From contig JAIGNY010000659.1 in assembly GCA_020152595.1 (NCBI GenBank), positions 80,001-144,000 on the forward strand: 64,000 nucleotides of DNA. Direction: 5' to 3'. Source of the stretch: Chiridota heheva. Taxonomy: Eukaryota; Echinodermata; Holothuroidea; Apodida; Chiridotidae. A model generated the notes under the pieces. The model was not told the origin of the DNA and did not search any database. It was given only the letters and a program-made list of their open reading frames with translations. This document shows positions 38,501-48,521 of this stretch, one piece after another (the first letter of the stretch is position 1; every line of letters begins with the position of its first letter). The position numbers and the translations under genes are program-made.

Positions 38501-41500
38501 AATCTTAATCAGTGGATTATAAACACGTTTATCAATTAGTGCAACCAACAGAACAGCAAGATCCCAGCATATACTACTTACAAAAGTAATCTTATATAAC
38601 AACATGCAAACGTATGTAAGTGTACAGTAGACTGCATTCCTCCCTACAAAATGGCGATGTAAATAAAGTCATGTGACCTCATGACGTCAGCTGAAACATC
38701 CTTATAGGGCTTTCTAAACTTCTATAGTATTAAAAAGAGTATTATAATATGAACAGATCAGTTTTTGAGTAAAGGCTGATCAAAGCTTGATTAGTTTTTA
38801 ACATTAAGAATTTTTGGCCCTTAGACCCCTTTAACCCAGCACCACCAATTTTCTCAAAATCAGGGGTAATCCACACCATTCAACCCGAGAGACTCTTCAC
38901 AATTCATTGACTAGCAACCAGCTATTGTTACACCATACACAACATAGGGGTAATCTATACCTTCTTAACTGACAACATCTTCAGTCTATTCACAGTTCAC
39001 TTGTTAGCAACTAGCTACTCTTACACTGAACACAATAGGTCATTTATCTTGGGCTCAAGCCACATAACTGCTGTTCAATGATGCGAATCAGATTAGTCCT
39101 TGGCTGAGCCTAAATAACACTATACATTATATGATTGGGAGGACTTTGTGCAAAACCCATGAATGATTGATGGACCATTCCTTCGTAAGGATGGTTATTT
39201 CATCATATTCATACAAAATTTGTGATGGATGGCTGGGCGAATAACTCAAAATCTTTCTTTCAATTACTTCCATAGATCTTCTTCATTGAAAATGATGGGA
39301 AAATACATTCCTACAAAATTTGTATTGGGGGCATGGCGAAGACTCAAAAACTTCTGGTCAGAAATTACATCACTTTTTCAAACGCTTGTGATAGACATTT
39401 AATAAACAAAGGATTTACAAAAGAAAACATCAAAGGCCGGCCCTGTAATACTTCACCACAAATTTGCATAAAATATGCAAATTGATGCCTGACATTTAAA
39501 AACTTTGTAAAATGGTCAATATATGTTGCCAATTTGTATGAACTTTTTGTTACTATGATGGTTTTTAATAGACTCTGAAGCAATTGAGCAAATGTTGCCC
39601 CTACATGTCCATAAACCTTTACATCCATTGTTTTTAATCCCCTGCCAAAGCCCTCTGATGAATACAGCTAGCACAAAGTGATATACCCTCAATCAACATA
39701 CTGTAGAACTGGCAATGATATTTCAATGCATTTTAGCAAAGAAATCTTCAGACTGAACTAAATAATGATTTCAAATTATCATATTATAAATTTTGTTTAT
39801 ATTGAAAATTAATTAAACTTTGATTAGCCATAAGGTAAAGCTAGAGACACTAATAAATAAATATAATACAAAAAAAACCATTACTATATTTCTCATACTT
39901 TTAAGCTCCTATACACAACCATACTGTTTGAATGCTATTCAAGTTTTGGAAGTCAAACCCAATGCTTTAAGGTACAAACATTTTCTGTACCACAAAGAGT
40001 ATCAAATTCTGAGTTTATTAGTCTTTGAATTTTGAAAATAGCATGTGTAGTTTTAAAGTTATGAGTAATCAAAATGCTTTTGTTTTTCTTTACATTTCTT
40101 GCCCTTAATTTCAGACCTTAAAATAGTTCAAATGCCCTCTCCAGCTTGGAGTTGGTTTGGGCCTTGGGGGGTATGGTAAAGGCCATAATCCCCTTCATTA
40201 TAATTATCAGAGAAATTGCAGAGGGTTCGCTGCCGACGACGAGTGAACACACAATTATAATTACGGGGTCGTCGCCTGCGTATTCTGTTATGATAGTAAC
40301 AATGCTATCACGAAACGCTTAATACGACCCGGACGAGAACACAGGTACAACGTACGGACAGACATAACATCGACAACCAAGTCAATGTCCACGGCCTTTG
40401 ATAAATAGTTGTGGTGCACTGAAGTGTCTACCCAACCCAGGCTTGAGCCCAGGGCCCTGTGGTCTGTAGACAGGTATGATAACCGCTACACCACAGTAGG
40501 TACTGTAGATGGAAGAAGATGCAGAGGGTTGAAAAATAATGGATTTATATAAGAAAATAGAAGAGAAGCTGTGTCTTATTAAAACATCACAAGAGTAACA
40601 CAAAAAAGTATTTGCATATTTGGCCATATTTGCATAACAATTTTAAAAAGCTGTTAAATGGTCAATCTTTAATCGATTTTGATAGAATGTTTTGCTTTAT
40701 TCATGTTTTAGTGAATTGTAAATCAATTTAGTTAGCTAATGTTGCCTCTAGCTGTCCATACCTTTGATCAATGGTCAATTTTTCAATAGTCAATGGTCAA
40801 TTTTTATCAGATTTTGATGAAATGTTTTGCTTTATTCAGGTTTTAGTGAATTGAAAATCAATTTAGTTAGCTAGTGTTGCCTCCAGCTGTCCACACCTTT
40901 AATCAATGGTCAATTTTTCAATGGTCAATTTTTAACCTATTTCAATGCATTTTTTTGCTTTATTCATGTTTTGAGTGGATTGTAAATCAATTTAGCTAAT
41001 GTTGCCTCTAGCTGTCCACACCTTTCAAAAGAAATACTGGGTTCATCTTTTACCTAGATAATCACTCAAACCACTGTGAAAAAAAAAAAAAAAAAAAAAA
41101 AAACGACAAAATAAACTAAGCCACTGGACATTTGAAACATGCATCACTGATTACATGTGGTATGTTGATGATGATAGGGATCCTTCCCAAATAATCTAAT
41201 GCAAAGATTGCCAATGATTGATTGATTATCATGAATACTTTCCTATTTCCAACCATAGACCATACAGACTTACAGTACATTTCATCCATTGCAATAAAGT
41301 TGAAAGACTTACATCATTGCTTGATGAAGTTGAAAGCATGTCCAAAGTCTGCGCAAATGCTTGGCCTGTTGCATTCAGTGAAACATCTGACAAAGTAAAC
41401 TGCTGGTTATTCACATCTAAGTACATGTGACCCATCCCTTGGCTGATAAGAGGATTTGAGCTGTCCTCCAGCTCAGGAAGTTTGTAGATTGCAAACCTGA

Positions 41501-42737
41501 TGAGCAAAGAAGTAAACAGATTTTGGGGTGTCATAGCAGTGTTTACATTAAGGTGGGGGATTGCTGCACATATTATCAAATTCCCTTTCAAAAATAATTA
41601 ATTGAAGGGGAGGGGAGGAATTAATAATAAAAATGGCCGAAAAAATGCCACATTTGGCCTTTTCTTAGCAAAAGTTGGCACATTTTCCATATTTTTGGCC
41701 CTTTTTGGAATTTCTGGCCTTTTTGGGGTTTTTCTGTCCAAAATAAAACCCCTCTTTTTTAAATCACCCTCAAAAAATTACACAAATCCCTACAATTTTG
41801 AACTTTAGTGTGAACACTGTCACATTTTAGACAGCAGCCATGTGAACACTGGAAAAAATCCCACATTTGGCCATTTTTAAGCAAAAGTTGGCACTTTTCC
41901 CATATTTTTGGCCCTTTTTAGTATTTCTGGCCTTTTTTTTTTCTTCTTCAAAAAGAAATCCCCCTTTTTTCAAATCACCCAAAAAATTATACAAATCCCT
42001 ACAAATTTTGAACTTTAGTGTGAACACTGTCACATTTTAGACAGCAGCCATGTTATAATATCAAAATTTTCTTAAGCCACTATGCTACAGGTGCAGTACA
42101 TGGAAAACATGTACACCAACATTTGCTGGAGCTTTTTTAAAGATTAAATAGTATGGAAATATGAAATGCAGTGAGTAAGTTGGGGACATGTTAAGCCTGC
42201 AAAACTGTTTTCACTTGTTTTTCACTCCTCATCACCACTAGACAGTATGGGAAGAATTAACCTTTCCAGGTTTCCAAATAGGCCACGCCCACCAGAGCAA
42301 CGCGGTAATTATGTGGGGCAAACAAACCTCAAATCTGCAATTGTGCATTACCAATGTGTTGACATTTAGATTTGTAACTGATCAGGGTTTGTACTATATT
42401 TAAATAATTTTTAATTTAGATGTTCAACCAATTAGGCCACACTATCTAACCATAGACCTTCAATTAAGGTTTGGTTTGTTGATGTTTAGCTATTAATAGC
42501 TATTAGGCTATCAATAGCTATTAATACAGTAGCTATTAATATACAAATGTATCTTCTTGACGATGCATGGTGATAGTTCTTTCAGCACAAATATTCCAAG
42601 AATAAAAATAGTGAAATGACTTCAAAACACCTACCAATCAACAATTCACCTTTCGGATTTCGGCATCCAACCTCCAATCCACTCGTCACTGATAACCACA
42701 ATGAGACACAAAGCGAGACAATACCACGTGCTGCCAT
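26444..42737 (-). CDS. DNASE2: Deoxyribonuclease II (lysosomal acid DNase), seven coding exons
   Basis: DNase II cuts double-stranded DNA in lysosomes at acid pH without divalent metal, leaving 3'-phosphates, and clears engulfed or autophagic DNA. Coding exons on the minus strand: 42737-42631, 41496-41313, 37486-37417, 33062-32901, 31972-31775, 28887-28650 and 26542-26444, all with GT-AG introns and matching phases. The product is about 352 residues; vertebrate DNase II is about 360. It has a signal peptide (MAARGIVSLCVSLWLSVTSG), FAIYKLP, the first catalytic GHTK (His118, Lys120), GFWLVHSVP, YPWVYDH, VVKGTHV, LTS..G..F.SFAKF, LPSNCS, the second catalytic DHSKW (His299, Lys301), CIGDINRM and QFKRGGGTVC. 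Possible N-glycosylation sites are NAT and NCS. Exon 6 is one base short between DHSKWAVTG and CIGDINRM, at a GGGG run. Read literally, it stops within exon 6. A sequencing error, a null allele or early pseudogenisation are all possible. Everything else is well conserved. Confidence 0.95.
27391..27660 (+). mobile_element. tRNA-derived SINE, family S1, long copy
   Basis: The head has the A-box-like TGGTGTAGCGGT and the B-box-like GGGTTCAAGCC about 45 bases apart. The body runs through CACGCCAGTGCACCACAACT, GTCGATCTTATGTCTGTCC, CGTCCAGGTCGTATTAAGCG and ACGACCCCGTCATTGTATA. It sits in DNase II intron 6, antisense to the gene. Other copies are at 13.7, 15.95 and 40.24 kb. Confidence 0.8.
27748..28392 (-). 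mobile_element. I-type LINE 3' end, copy B
   Basis: About 645 bases matching the last part of the LINE at 60.5-63.3 kb, ending with the same ATCAAACAAACAAAC tail on the minus strand. It is 5'-truncated and lies in DNase II intron 6 in the same orientation as the gene. Confidence 0.8.
28650..28887 (-). CDS. DNASE2: DNase II coding exon 6, one base short
   Basis: It encodes DLYDAWVAPTLKSSLWTETW, KLPSNCSTGTSYNVY and DHSKWAVTG, the second HxK motif. The conserved VICIGDINRM then follows in a different frame, right up to the donor ATG|GTTAGT. Exon length is 238, where 239 would keep the frame into exon 7. The discrepancy falls at or near the GGGG run at about 28690-28693. Confidence 0.92.
29838..30104 (-). 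mobile_element. tRNA-derived SINE, family S2, copy 1
   Basis: On the minus strand the head reads GGTGCTGTGGCTCAGTGGTT (A-box-like) followed by GAGTTCGATTCCCG (B-box-like). The body includes GCTGCATTGTGTCCTTGAGC, ACTTGCTTCAGTCCACTCCG and CATGGAAACCGGGGATAAGC. It lies in DNase II intron 5, same orientation as the gene. Confidence 0.8.
30385..30725. repeat. Dispersed repeat R1, copy 1
   Basis: It shares with 37857-38125 the words ATGACTTGTCCTTCTCCTTA, AAGACCACTTATCTTA, CCATTGATAAGGGAA, TCAGAATAAAGAAA and CAGGTCGGGTCTGACTGTTT. Both copies sit in DNase II introns in the same orientation. Confidence 0.7.
31334..31606 (-). mobile_element. tRNA-derived SINE, family S2, copy 2
   Basis: It matches copy 1 at 29838 over its whole length and in the same orientation, including GGTGCTGTGGCTCAGTGGTT and CATGGAAACCGGGGATAAGC on the minus strand. 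A further 30-base fragment of the tail (ACCGGGGATAAGCACCGGC) lies at 31258-31285 on the plus strand. Confidence 0.8.
31775..31972 (-). CDS. DNASE2: DNase II coding exon 5
   Basis: It encodes NQLKFNYPWVYDHNLPSDLL, then VVKGTHVTSPPWSNSVSLTS and FISFAKFVNFEE. It aligns with the vertebrate YPWVYNYQLEG...[20 protein letters not shown] stretch. Acceptor TTTCTCAG, donor GAAG|GTAGGA. Confidence 0.93.
32400..32830 (+). other. C-rich, strand-asymmetric segment in DNase II intron 4
   Basis: The plus strand is unusually rich in C and poor in G, with long open stretches. The base bias is like that of the I-type LINE at 60.5 kb, so it could be a decayed LINE piece. No motif is recognisable. Confidence 0.25.
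32901..33062 (-). CDS. DNASE2: DNase II coding exon 4
   Basis: It encodes GVVAYGETSGFWLVHSVPKF, then DSYYWPSNAMRYGQSALCIT, the region that reads GFWLVHSVP and YGQ..LC in vertebrate DNase II. Acceptor TGTTACAG, donor G|GTGAGT. Confidence 0.93.
34320..34396 (-). repeat. tRNA-like sequence, probably a SINE head
   Basis: On the minus strand GGTACTGTAGCTCAATTGGC then TGAGCATACGACTGATATGC and AAGTTCGAGTCT give A- and B-box-like words at tRNA spacing. The 3' side does not pair with GGTACTG as an acceptor stem, so it is not called as a tRNA gene. Confidence 0.55.
34597..34890 (-). mobile_element. I-type LINE 3' end, copy C
   Basis: About 290 bases matching the extreme 3' end of the LINE at 60.5-63.3 kb, with the ATCAAACAAACAAAC tail. 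It is 5'-truncated and lies in DNase II intron 3. Confidence 0.8.
35955..36275 (+). mobile_element. L2-like LINE 3' end
   Basis: The translation around 36000-36110 in broken frames gives PFLWN-like and LNSFKSSLKTFLMCSDSVQF, typical of the C-terminus of L2/CR1-group LINE polymerases. It is followed by a 3' UTR ending GCGCATAACAAGTATTCATTATTATTA. It directly abuts the next L2-like fragment, suggesting one inserted at the tail of the other. Confidence 0.6.
36276..37180 (+). mobile_element. L2-like LINE fragment, 3' half of the polymerase
   Basis: The first 119 codons from 36281 carry NDEKTEFMLFASSH and NLGVIFDSSMTLKPYI, then IGRLRKYLT, the thumb region of L2-type polymerases. Further pieces in other frames give LYWIPVTY, NICAPTYMYVN and LRLAPSINVFKKDLKTYL. 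The 3' end is CTGCGCCTTGAGTGCTCTGC and a TTATTACTATTATTAT run. Several frameshifts mark it as old. It lies in DNase II intron 3, antisense to the gene. Confidence 0.8.
37417..37486 (-). CDS. DNASE2: DNase II coding exon 3
   Basis: A 70-base exon after TTTTCCAG. It encodes IAYVLYNDEPPDGKKSVK then YGHTK, the first HxK catalytic motif (family: LLYNDQPP...GHTKG). The donor is AAAG|GTATAC. Confidence 0.92.
37857..38125. repeat. Dispersed repeat R1, copy 2, with a perfect hairpin
   Basis: Second copy of the repeat at 30385. Here AGTCTGACCCGACCTG (38049-38064) is followed after nine bases by its exact complement (38074-38089), forming a 16-bp stem. In copy 1 only the right arm is complete. Confidence 0.7.
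40241..40500 (-). mobile_element. tRNA-derived SINE, family S1
   Basis: A full-length-looking copy on the minus strand, with the head CTACTGTGGTGTAGCGGTTA and B-box GGGCTCAAGCC, and the body words of the 27391 copy. It lies in DNase II intron 2, same orientation as the gene. Confidence 0.8.
40656..41025. repeat. Three-unit tandem repeat, about 130-base period
   Basis: Each unit has ATGGTCAATTTTTA, TTTTGCTTTATTCATGTTTT, AATCAATTTAG and GTTGCCTCTAGCTGTCCA. Single related pieces (TGCCTCTAGATGTCCATAG and similar) occur at 39590 and 59250. Confidence 0.85.
41079..41103. repeat. Poly(A) tract
   Basis: Twenty-five A residues on the plus strand, 53 bases after the tandem repeat. Confidence 0.95.
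41313..41496 (-). CDS. DNASE2: DNase II coding exon 2
   Basis: It follows TTTGCTCATCAG and supplies RFAIYKLPELEDSSNPLISQ, a GMGHMYLD stretch and an NAT glycosylation site. It ends AATGAT before GTAAGT, phase 0. Confidence 0.92.
41639..42057. repeat. Two-unit tandem repeat, about 214-base period
   Basis: Both units contain CACATTTGGCC, GCAAAAGTTGGCAC, CATATTTTTGGCCC, ATTTTGAACTTTAGTGTGAA and CACATTTTAGACAGCAGCCA. It lies in DNase II intron 1. Open frames through it are not genes. Confidence 0.85.
42631..42737 (-). CDS. DNASE2: DNase II coding exon 1
   Basis: 35 codons plus two bases. The ATG gives a classic signal peptide followed by LEVGCRNPKGELLIG, close to the mature N-terminus of other DNase II proteins. 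The donor is AG|GTGTTT; the alternative GTAGGT five bases upstream would break the frame into exon 2. Confidence 0.9.
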
Positions 42738-43700
42738 TTCTGTGCTTTGTATTGGGCTTTACTGCTGCTGGTGGGTTTCCGGATGCTTTTGTCTTTCAAA
42801 GATAGTTAAAAGGAGAAAAAGTTTTTGCAATGGATGGATTGCATGTCATCTGAAAAAAGTTCTATGCGCTGTAGACTTCTTATGAAAGAAGTAAAAAGCT
42901 GACAATAACTGAATAAGGAACCCTGATCATGTAAATATTTTAATGCGGAAGTTTAATGTCATTGACTAAAATAGATCTCTAATTTAGGCATAGTCAGAGA
43001 TTCCTGAGGTTTAGAACAATTCTCATCCACTTTCTAGCTTGGTCAAGCAAAATTTCAGGTTTCTTTTTACATTTTGTTTTTACCTGCAGATGAAGTCATT
43101 CAAGGAAGTAATGTATTTGCAAACAGTGTCTTTGTTACAGATAAGGTTCAACTACTGTATGTATGCAACAATTAACAGTATATAGGTTGAGCCAACATAC
43201 AAGAGCTGTCATTGGCCTATGGGCCAAATACTGCAAATTTGGCAATTTTGAAACATGGTTAGCCCAGTAAAATTTGTTGAGTATAATTTTGGCCGTTTTT
43301 GAATATTTTGCTAAACTAAACTCATTCTTTCCTTACTTTCAGTTTCAACTCATAAAAAACTTACATACATACATTTTTTTTTAGCTTTTGTGATATCAGA
43401 GCATTGAAACTCTTAATATTTAGTCAAACAATAGGTCCCCTATTTGTTAATTTTACTTTGTGAAAATTTTTGTGTGAAGTGAAAACAAATGTATATCTTT
43501 ATCTTATAATTTACATCGTTTTGTAGGCTACTTCTTTTAATGATTAATTCAGTCCATTGAAAACTGAGTTGGCTATTTTTTGCCCAATTTGGCCGATTTT
43601 CAATGGATATTTGGTCGGTAAGCGTGTGGCAGACCTGGCAACCTTGCAACCTACAACAACAATCACTCATATTCGACAAATGTGAACTGGGTTGCTTATA
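42738..43700. other. DNase II upstream flank
   Basis: No exon is recognised. The first few hundred bases are the 5' UTR and promoter side of the minus-strand DNase II gene. I see no certain TATA box. Confidence 0.35.
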
Positions 43701-43739
43701 TTTTTTGGAAACAGTGAGTTTCTTAGTCAGTAAGTCCGC

Positions 43740-43905
43740 AGAGCCTGTTAATTAGATCATGTGACTGGGTTCTCTTTGCAAGGAAATCGTGTTCGGTGCG
43801 CAAATTTGATTTTTCATGGAACACTTGACCACTATGCAGGGTGACGTAATTTGCATAATAGTCACGTGAGATGCATATTTGTCGAAGATGGCAGGTTAAG
43901 TGTTT
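43740..43905 (+). promoter_or_regulatory. Promoter-like stretch with E-box, octamer and YY1-like words
   Basis: It contains TGACGTAA (CRE-like), ATTTGCAT (octamer), CACGTGA (E-box) and GAAGATGGCAG (YY1-like), followed by an AG|GTTAAG donor-like word. No coding exon can be tied to it. Confidence 0.25.
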
Positions 43906-43930
43906 GTGGAAGGATTATTTTGCAAAAATG

Positions 43931-44365
43931 TGAAAGGGGAGGGGGGGTGAAAGGGGAGGGTGAAAGGGGGAGGGTGAAAGGGGGAGGGTGAAAGGGGAGG
44001 GTGAGGGGGGGGGTGAAAGGGGAGGGTGAAAGGGGAGGGTGAAAGGGGGAGGGTGAAGGGGGGGGGGTGAAAGGGGGAGGGTGAAAGGGGAGGGTGAAAG
44101 GGGGAGGGTGAAAGGGGGAGGGTGAAAGGGGGGAGGGTGAAAGGGGGAGGGTGAAAGGGGGAGGGTGAAAGGGGGAGGGTGAAAGGGGAGGGTGAAAGGG
44201 GGAGGGTGAAAGGGGGAGGGTGAAAGGGGGGGGAAAGGGGGAGGGTGAAAGGGGGAGGGTGAAAGGGGGAGGGTGAAAGGGGAGGGTGAAAGGGGGGGTG
44301 AAAGGGGAGGGTGAAAGGGGAGGGTGAAAGGGGAGGGTGAAAGGGGGAGGGTGAAAGGGGGAAAA
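43931..44365 (+). repeat. G-rich minisatellite, 13-15-base unit
   Basis: About 30 units of GGGTGAAAGGGGGA with length changes in the G runs. The minus strand is open for 157 codons of TLPLSPSPFHPP-type repeats, an artefact. The regular runs of three to six G make G-quadruplex formation likely. Confidence 0.95.
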
Positions 44366-45504
44366 GCAATATCTATAGCCTAGGTCTTATAAGTTATAGT
44401 CGTTAAGATATTGTAGTTTAAAATGGTATGTTTTCAGCTCATGAAATATGCACATCGCGAAAAGCTATGCATACGTTCCGAAGAGAAGCTCTTTATTCAT
44501 GGCTCTGCGGACTGACCGAGTCTTTATTTCGGCATTACTTTGTTCAGGCCTAAGTCATTGACTAACGTGAGTAATACAATTTACAAAATACAAGTACAGT
44601 ACGGCCTACATTGTTATTGTAATGTTAACAATAATAATAACAATACAACATGTGAACTTACTCAAGTTACTGTAGGCTCAGTGTAGCGTAACGTTAGTGA
44701 CGTACTGACGTAGTGAATAGTCGGCGGTTCCCAATTAATGGAGAGAAAGAAATTCTTTCAGACAGCTGACAACATACTCGCCTTATTTATTACACCGTGG
44801 TTTTCTTTATCTGGCAGGCGTCAATCTGCATTTTTGTTTGCTATCTGGATGCATTGCTGGCATTTTTACTGAATAGCACTTCCTTCTTTCTATTTCAGCT
44901 ACAGTACCTGGCACCGCAGTTGCACAAGATCACAAAATGCAATACGAGAGTAATATTTAATTTCACATAAGATCACATGTCAAATCAAAACATTGTATGA
45001 AGAACAGGTGATCACATGTTGGATGAACGGCCAGAGAAAAGTGACGTCATCCTGCAAACCAGGAATCCGTATTACAGGGCAGGAGCTGGGCAGCGCGTAC
45101 AATCATGGGAAAATGGGAAGAATGCGCATGCCACAAACAATTTTATCTTTAATACTGTGGTTCCCCAAAAACAATTTGAAAACAAATAAAAACAGTGAGC
45201 ATTTAAGAAACTTAAGAAACTTAATTTTAATCCTATTCCTAATCTTACTTTATAATAACTTGTTTTTTCCAGTAAATTGTACTTTTTGTTGTATCTAAAT
45301 GAAACAAATCAAATTTATATGACACAAAAATTATCCAAGGTAGACTTGTTTCATTTTTTTATTTTTATTTTTCAAAACCGACCGAACTGCAGGAGCCGGG
45401 GCAATTTGCAAAAATATTCTCGAGGTCGGACATCTGGGAATGCTGTGGTGCACGGCGACGTAACAATGCTTTTTTGTCGATCTCAAGCTTCAGTCAAAGG
45501 GGAA

Positions 45505-45727
45505 AACAAACAGTCAGTTATCATTGCAGTCAATGGGGAAAAAAAATATTTGTTGTCATTTGTCAACAAATACTGATTTTTTTGAATTTTTCTTCAAATA
45601 TGTTGTGTAATAGATAATAGTTTCAAACATAATATGAGTACCTTTTATTTTCGCTGACTGGCTGAGGCGACACAAGTATTCATAAAAAAAAATATCCCAT
45701 TGACTGTAATGATAAAGTTTCCTCTCT
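45505..45727. repeat. Small fold-back repeat
   Basis: CAGTTATCATTGCAGTCAAT on the left and ATTGACTGTAATGATAAAG on the right are inverted copies, with A/T tracts on the inner side and about 130 bases between. Confidence 0.5.
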
Positions 45728-46186
45728 CAACTTGGCAAAACTGTACTGAGCTCGTACACGAGAATGATGAAAAAGGTGTCTGTTTGTGCCATTTATGCAT
45801 TTCCGAGCCGGAATGGAAGGAAGGGGGCACTGGAAACAAGGGATCCATAACCTAAATTTGATGGTGTGTGATCGATGCACTAAGCATGTGAAATACATGA
45901 AGAGTGTGTGGGTCACGAGGGGCCGAGGTGGGTGGTGTGTTTGTGTGTGTGTAAGTGAGGCGGAGGGGGGGGGGGGAGGGGTGAGGGGTAGATACTTTTT
46001 AAAGATAATATGGACTTTTTACAACTTATATTTTCAAACGCAACTAAAGTTTTGAAAAATGTATCTTATCGCGCGAAATACATTTGTATTTTCTCCGAAT
46101 AGACTGAAAGACATCGAAGATGATTTCAGGAACATAGCCAAGTACAATGTAATTCTCTGCATTTTGGGGAAAATGAAGGAAATTGC

Positions 46187-46272
46187 TATGAAAGTAAAAG
46201 TAATGATATGAGTGAAAGTAATGATATTAATGAAAGTAATGATAATGATATGAGTGAAAGTAATGATATTAA
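46187..46272. repeat. Short tandem array, 18-base unit
   Basis: Units of GAAAGTAATGATATGAGT with small changes, about five copies. Confidence 0.85.
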
Positions 46273-46279
46273 GACCTCC

Positions 46280-46365
46280 CAGTGGTGTATTCAGTGGGGT
46301 CAGGGGCAACCCCCCCCCCCCCGGCGAAATTCCATATGTAAAATGTAAGTAGTAGTATACAATAT
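46280..46365 (+). repeat. Short dispersed repeat with CAGTGGTGTATTCAGTGGGG start
   Basis: Matches the inverted copy at 14888-14972, with a long C tract inside. The end words are GCGAAATTCCATATGTAAAA and GTAAGTAGT. Confidence 0.5.
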
Positions 46366-46405
46366 GTTATAAATATAACATAACAAGATTACGGGCTAAG
46401 AAAGG

Positions 46406-47165
46406 TCAGTCATTCCATAAAAAGCCCAAACTAACACCACCACCACAAAAAATCAAAGACGCCCAGAGTTGGTAAAACAACTTATAAATGTTGACTTTGA
46501 AATTGTGAACAGAATTGGAGCTAACAACCCACTCAGGCAAACCATTCCACTCATTAACAACACTTTGCGAAAAGTTAAAACGCCGAATATCTATCCGTGA
46601 GAACTCATTGGTCAACTTCAAACTGTTACCACGTGCCACATGAGGATCAGCTGAAATATGCAACAAATAACAAGAAGTCAAAGCATCACTAACAGATAGA
46701 AACTTAAAAACCTGAATCATATCGCCACGTACTCTTCTCAACTCAAGCGTGGTCAAACCAAGAATTCGCAACCTAGATTCATAAGAGAGATTCCTTACTT
46801 CGGGAATAGGTCTAGTGGCTCTTCGCTGAACCTGCTCCAAAATGAACTTATCCTTCTCATGAAAGGGTCCCAAGCCTGAATAGCATACTCAAGGTGAGGC
46901 CTGACTAATTGCTTATACAAATTAAGAACAACCTTTCTACCAAGAAAACAAAAATTTCTTCTAATCAAACCAAGCATCCTATTTGGCCCTTGCAGCTGCT
47001 AAATCACACTGTTTAGAAGGCTTCAGATTGCTAATAATGACAACACCTAGATCCCTTTCTTGATTAACACAATCAAGATTTGAACCATTCATGCAGTAAT
47101 CAAAAGTCAGATTGTTTTGACCAAAATGAATAACTTTGCATTTATCAACATTGAATGACATCTGC
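46406..47165 (-). mobile_element. CR1-like LINE, C-terminal polymerase fragment
   Basis: Three adjacent open pieces on the minus strand carry SFNVDKCKVIHFGQNN with DLGVVI, then LVRPHLEYAIQAWDPF, then LEQVQRRATRPIPEVRNLSY with RLRILGLTTLELRRVRGDMI and VVNEWNGLPEWVVSSNSVHN. These are the hallmark motifs of the CR1-type C-terminal half. The pieces are in different frames and the rest of the element is missing, so it is a dead 5'-truncated copy. Confidence 0.88.
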
Positions 47166-47169
47166 CATA

Positions 47170-48520
47170 TTAGGGAAATAAAATTGTAAAAATGAATATA
47201 TGTCTAAATATCGCCCAAATTTGGAAATGATTTTGTTACTACAGTATTAGCAGACTAGCGAAATTAAACCTTTTATTTTGAGGTTTATTTTTACATTTTC
47301 CAAAAACATTTCTTCGATTTTAGAAAATTTTCTTCAACTTGAGGCCGAGTCTGGAAACAGCCCTTTTGCTGGAACCGCCCTTAAGAGTAAACATCAAAAT
47401 TAAATTCAGGTATAGATTCGTTAGATTTACATGCATTCAAATTAGAATTATAAGCTGTACAGGGTTTATTTCAAATTCTTTGCATTTTCGATAATTGTTG
47501 TTATAGTCCTATAATATTTGGGGCGATTATATTTCAATATTCTCAAAAACAACAATTCTAGATCCGTGGGCTGAAAAAATTTCTTATTTAGAATTATAAA
47601 GTAATATCACAAAGTAAAAACAAGGACATGAAGGAAGGGAATGAGATAGAGGACAATGTATCTCTAGTCAAGCTTTACAACTTGAAATTGTTGAACAGCC
47701 TTCAAAATGATACTTCACGTAAGTTGAAAAATGACACAAGAAATTAGATTACTCTTCTGTTAATTGATTAAATCACTTATTTTTGTAGAAATTTGAAATT
47801 TAAAGTTATCGTGCGAAAAGTTTTTAAAGGGTTTAGAAATTGTGTGTAAAAACCAGTTTTAAATGAAATGAGATAGTTTGGAATATGTTCATTAACTTTG
47901 AAATATATCTGGAAGATAATGACTTTGTAAGCTAAAAATCGTGAACCATTCCAAATGTATGGACAAATTTTTGCAAATAACATCAAAGACGATGCAATAT
48001 ATAGAGTTACCATATGGAGGGTCCTGCTAATATCATTTTTCGTTTTGGCTTCTGCAGGTGTACCAATACTATAGTTTATATTAGATTGGGATTATATCAT
48101 AGGTTATGTCAGTCCGGCAGCAGTCTATTAATGGGAGCATAAATGTTCCTATAATGGGAACATTTTGCTACATGGAAGCCATCATTTTGTGGTATTTCTT
48201 TCCAATAATCCTTTGCTATTCTAACGTTAAGCCTTATGCAATGTTACTAATTTCATGTTAGAAATACGTCTGGAAAAAATATCTTTGCTTGAGGAAACTT
48301 AAAACTCATGAAAATACTATCATTACTGTCATGGTTACAACTTTTCCACTCCCATTTGATATGTTCACCACGCCTTTTCGAAATATTATAAATAATAGCG
48401 GATAGAGCTAGGCATTTACGCGCGAAGCAACCATTTTGAAAATTTAAAAGTTTTTCAACACAATGATTTTTATTATTTCAAGTATATAACTTAGAAACTA
48501 TAACATTCTATTGCAACATC
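47170..48520. other. Noncoding stretch before the 74-bp satellite
   Basis: No supported exon. A segment around 48110-48160 (GTCCGGCAGCAGTCTATTAA, ATAAATGTTCCTATAATGGG) is a diverged relative of the satellite unit. Confidence 0.4.
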
Positions 48521-48521
48521 T

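Larger units (their letters stand above)
43721..44522. mobile_element. Inverted-repeat-bounded block with G-rich core
   Basis: AGTCAGTAAGTCCGCAGAGCC on the left (about 43727-43747) is mirrored by GGCTCTGCGGACTGAC on the right (about 44504-44519). Between them lie a promoter-like stretch and the G-rich minisatellite. It could be a TIR element captured around a minisatellite; no clear target duplication is seen. Confidence 0.35.

Noticed and set aside
43896-44369. 157-codon minus-strand open frame rich in Pro, Ser and Phe
   Set aside because: It is a pure read-through of the G-rich minisatellite and has no start or splice context.
45786-46055. 89-codon open frame
   Set aside because: It runs through GT- and G-rich low-complexity DNA and has no splice or protein evidence.
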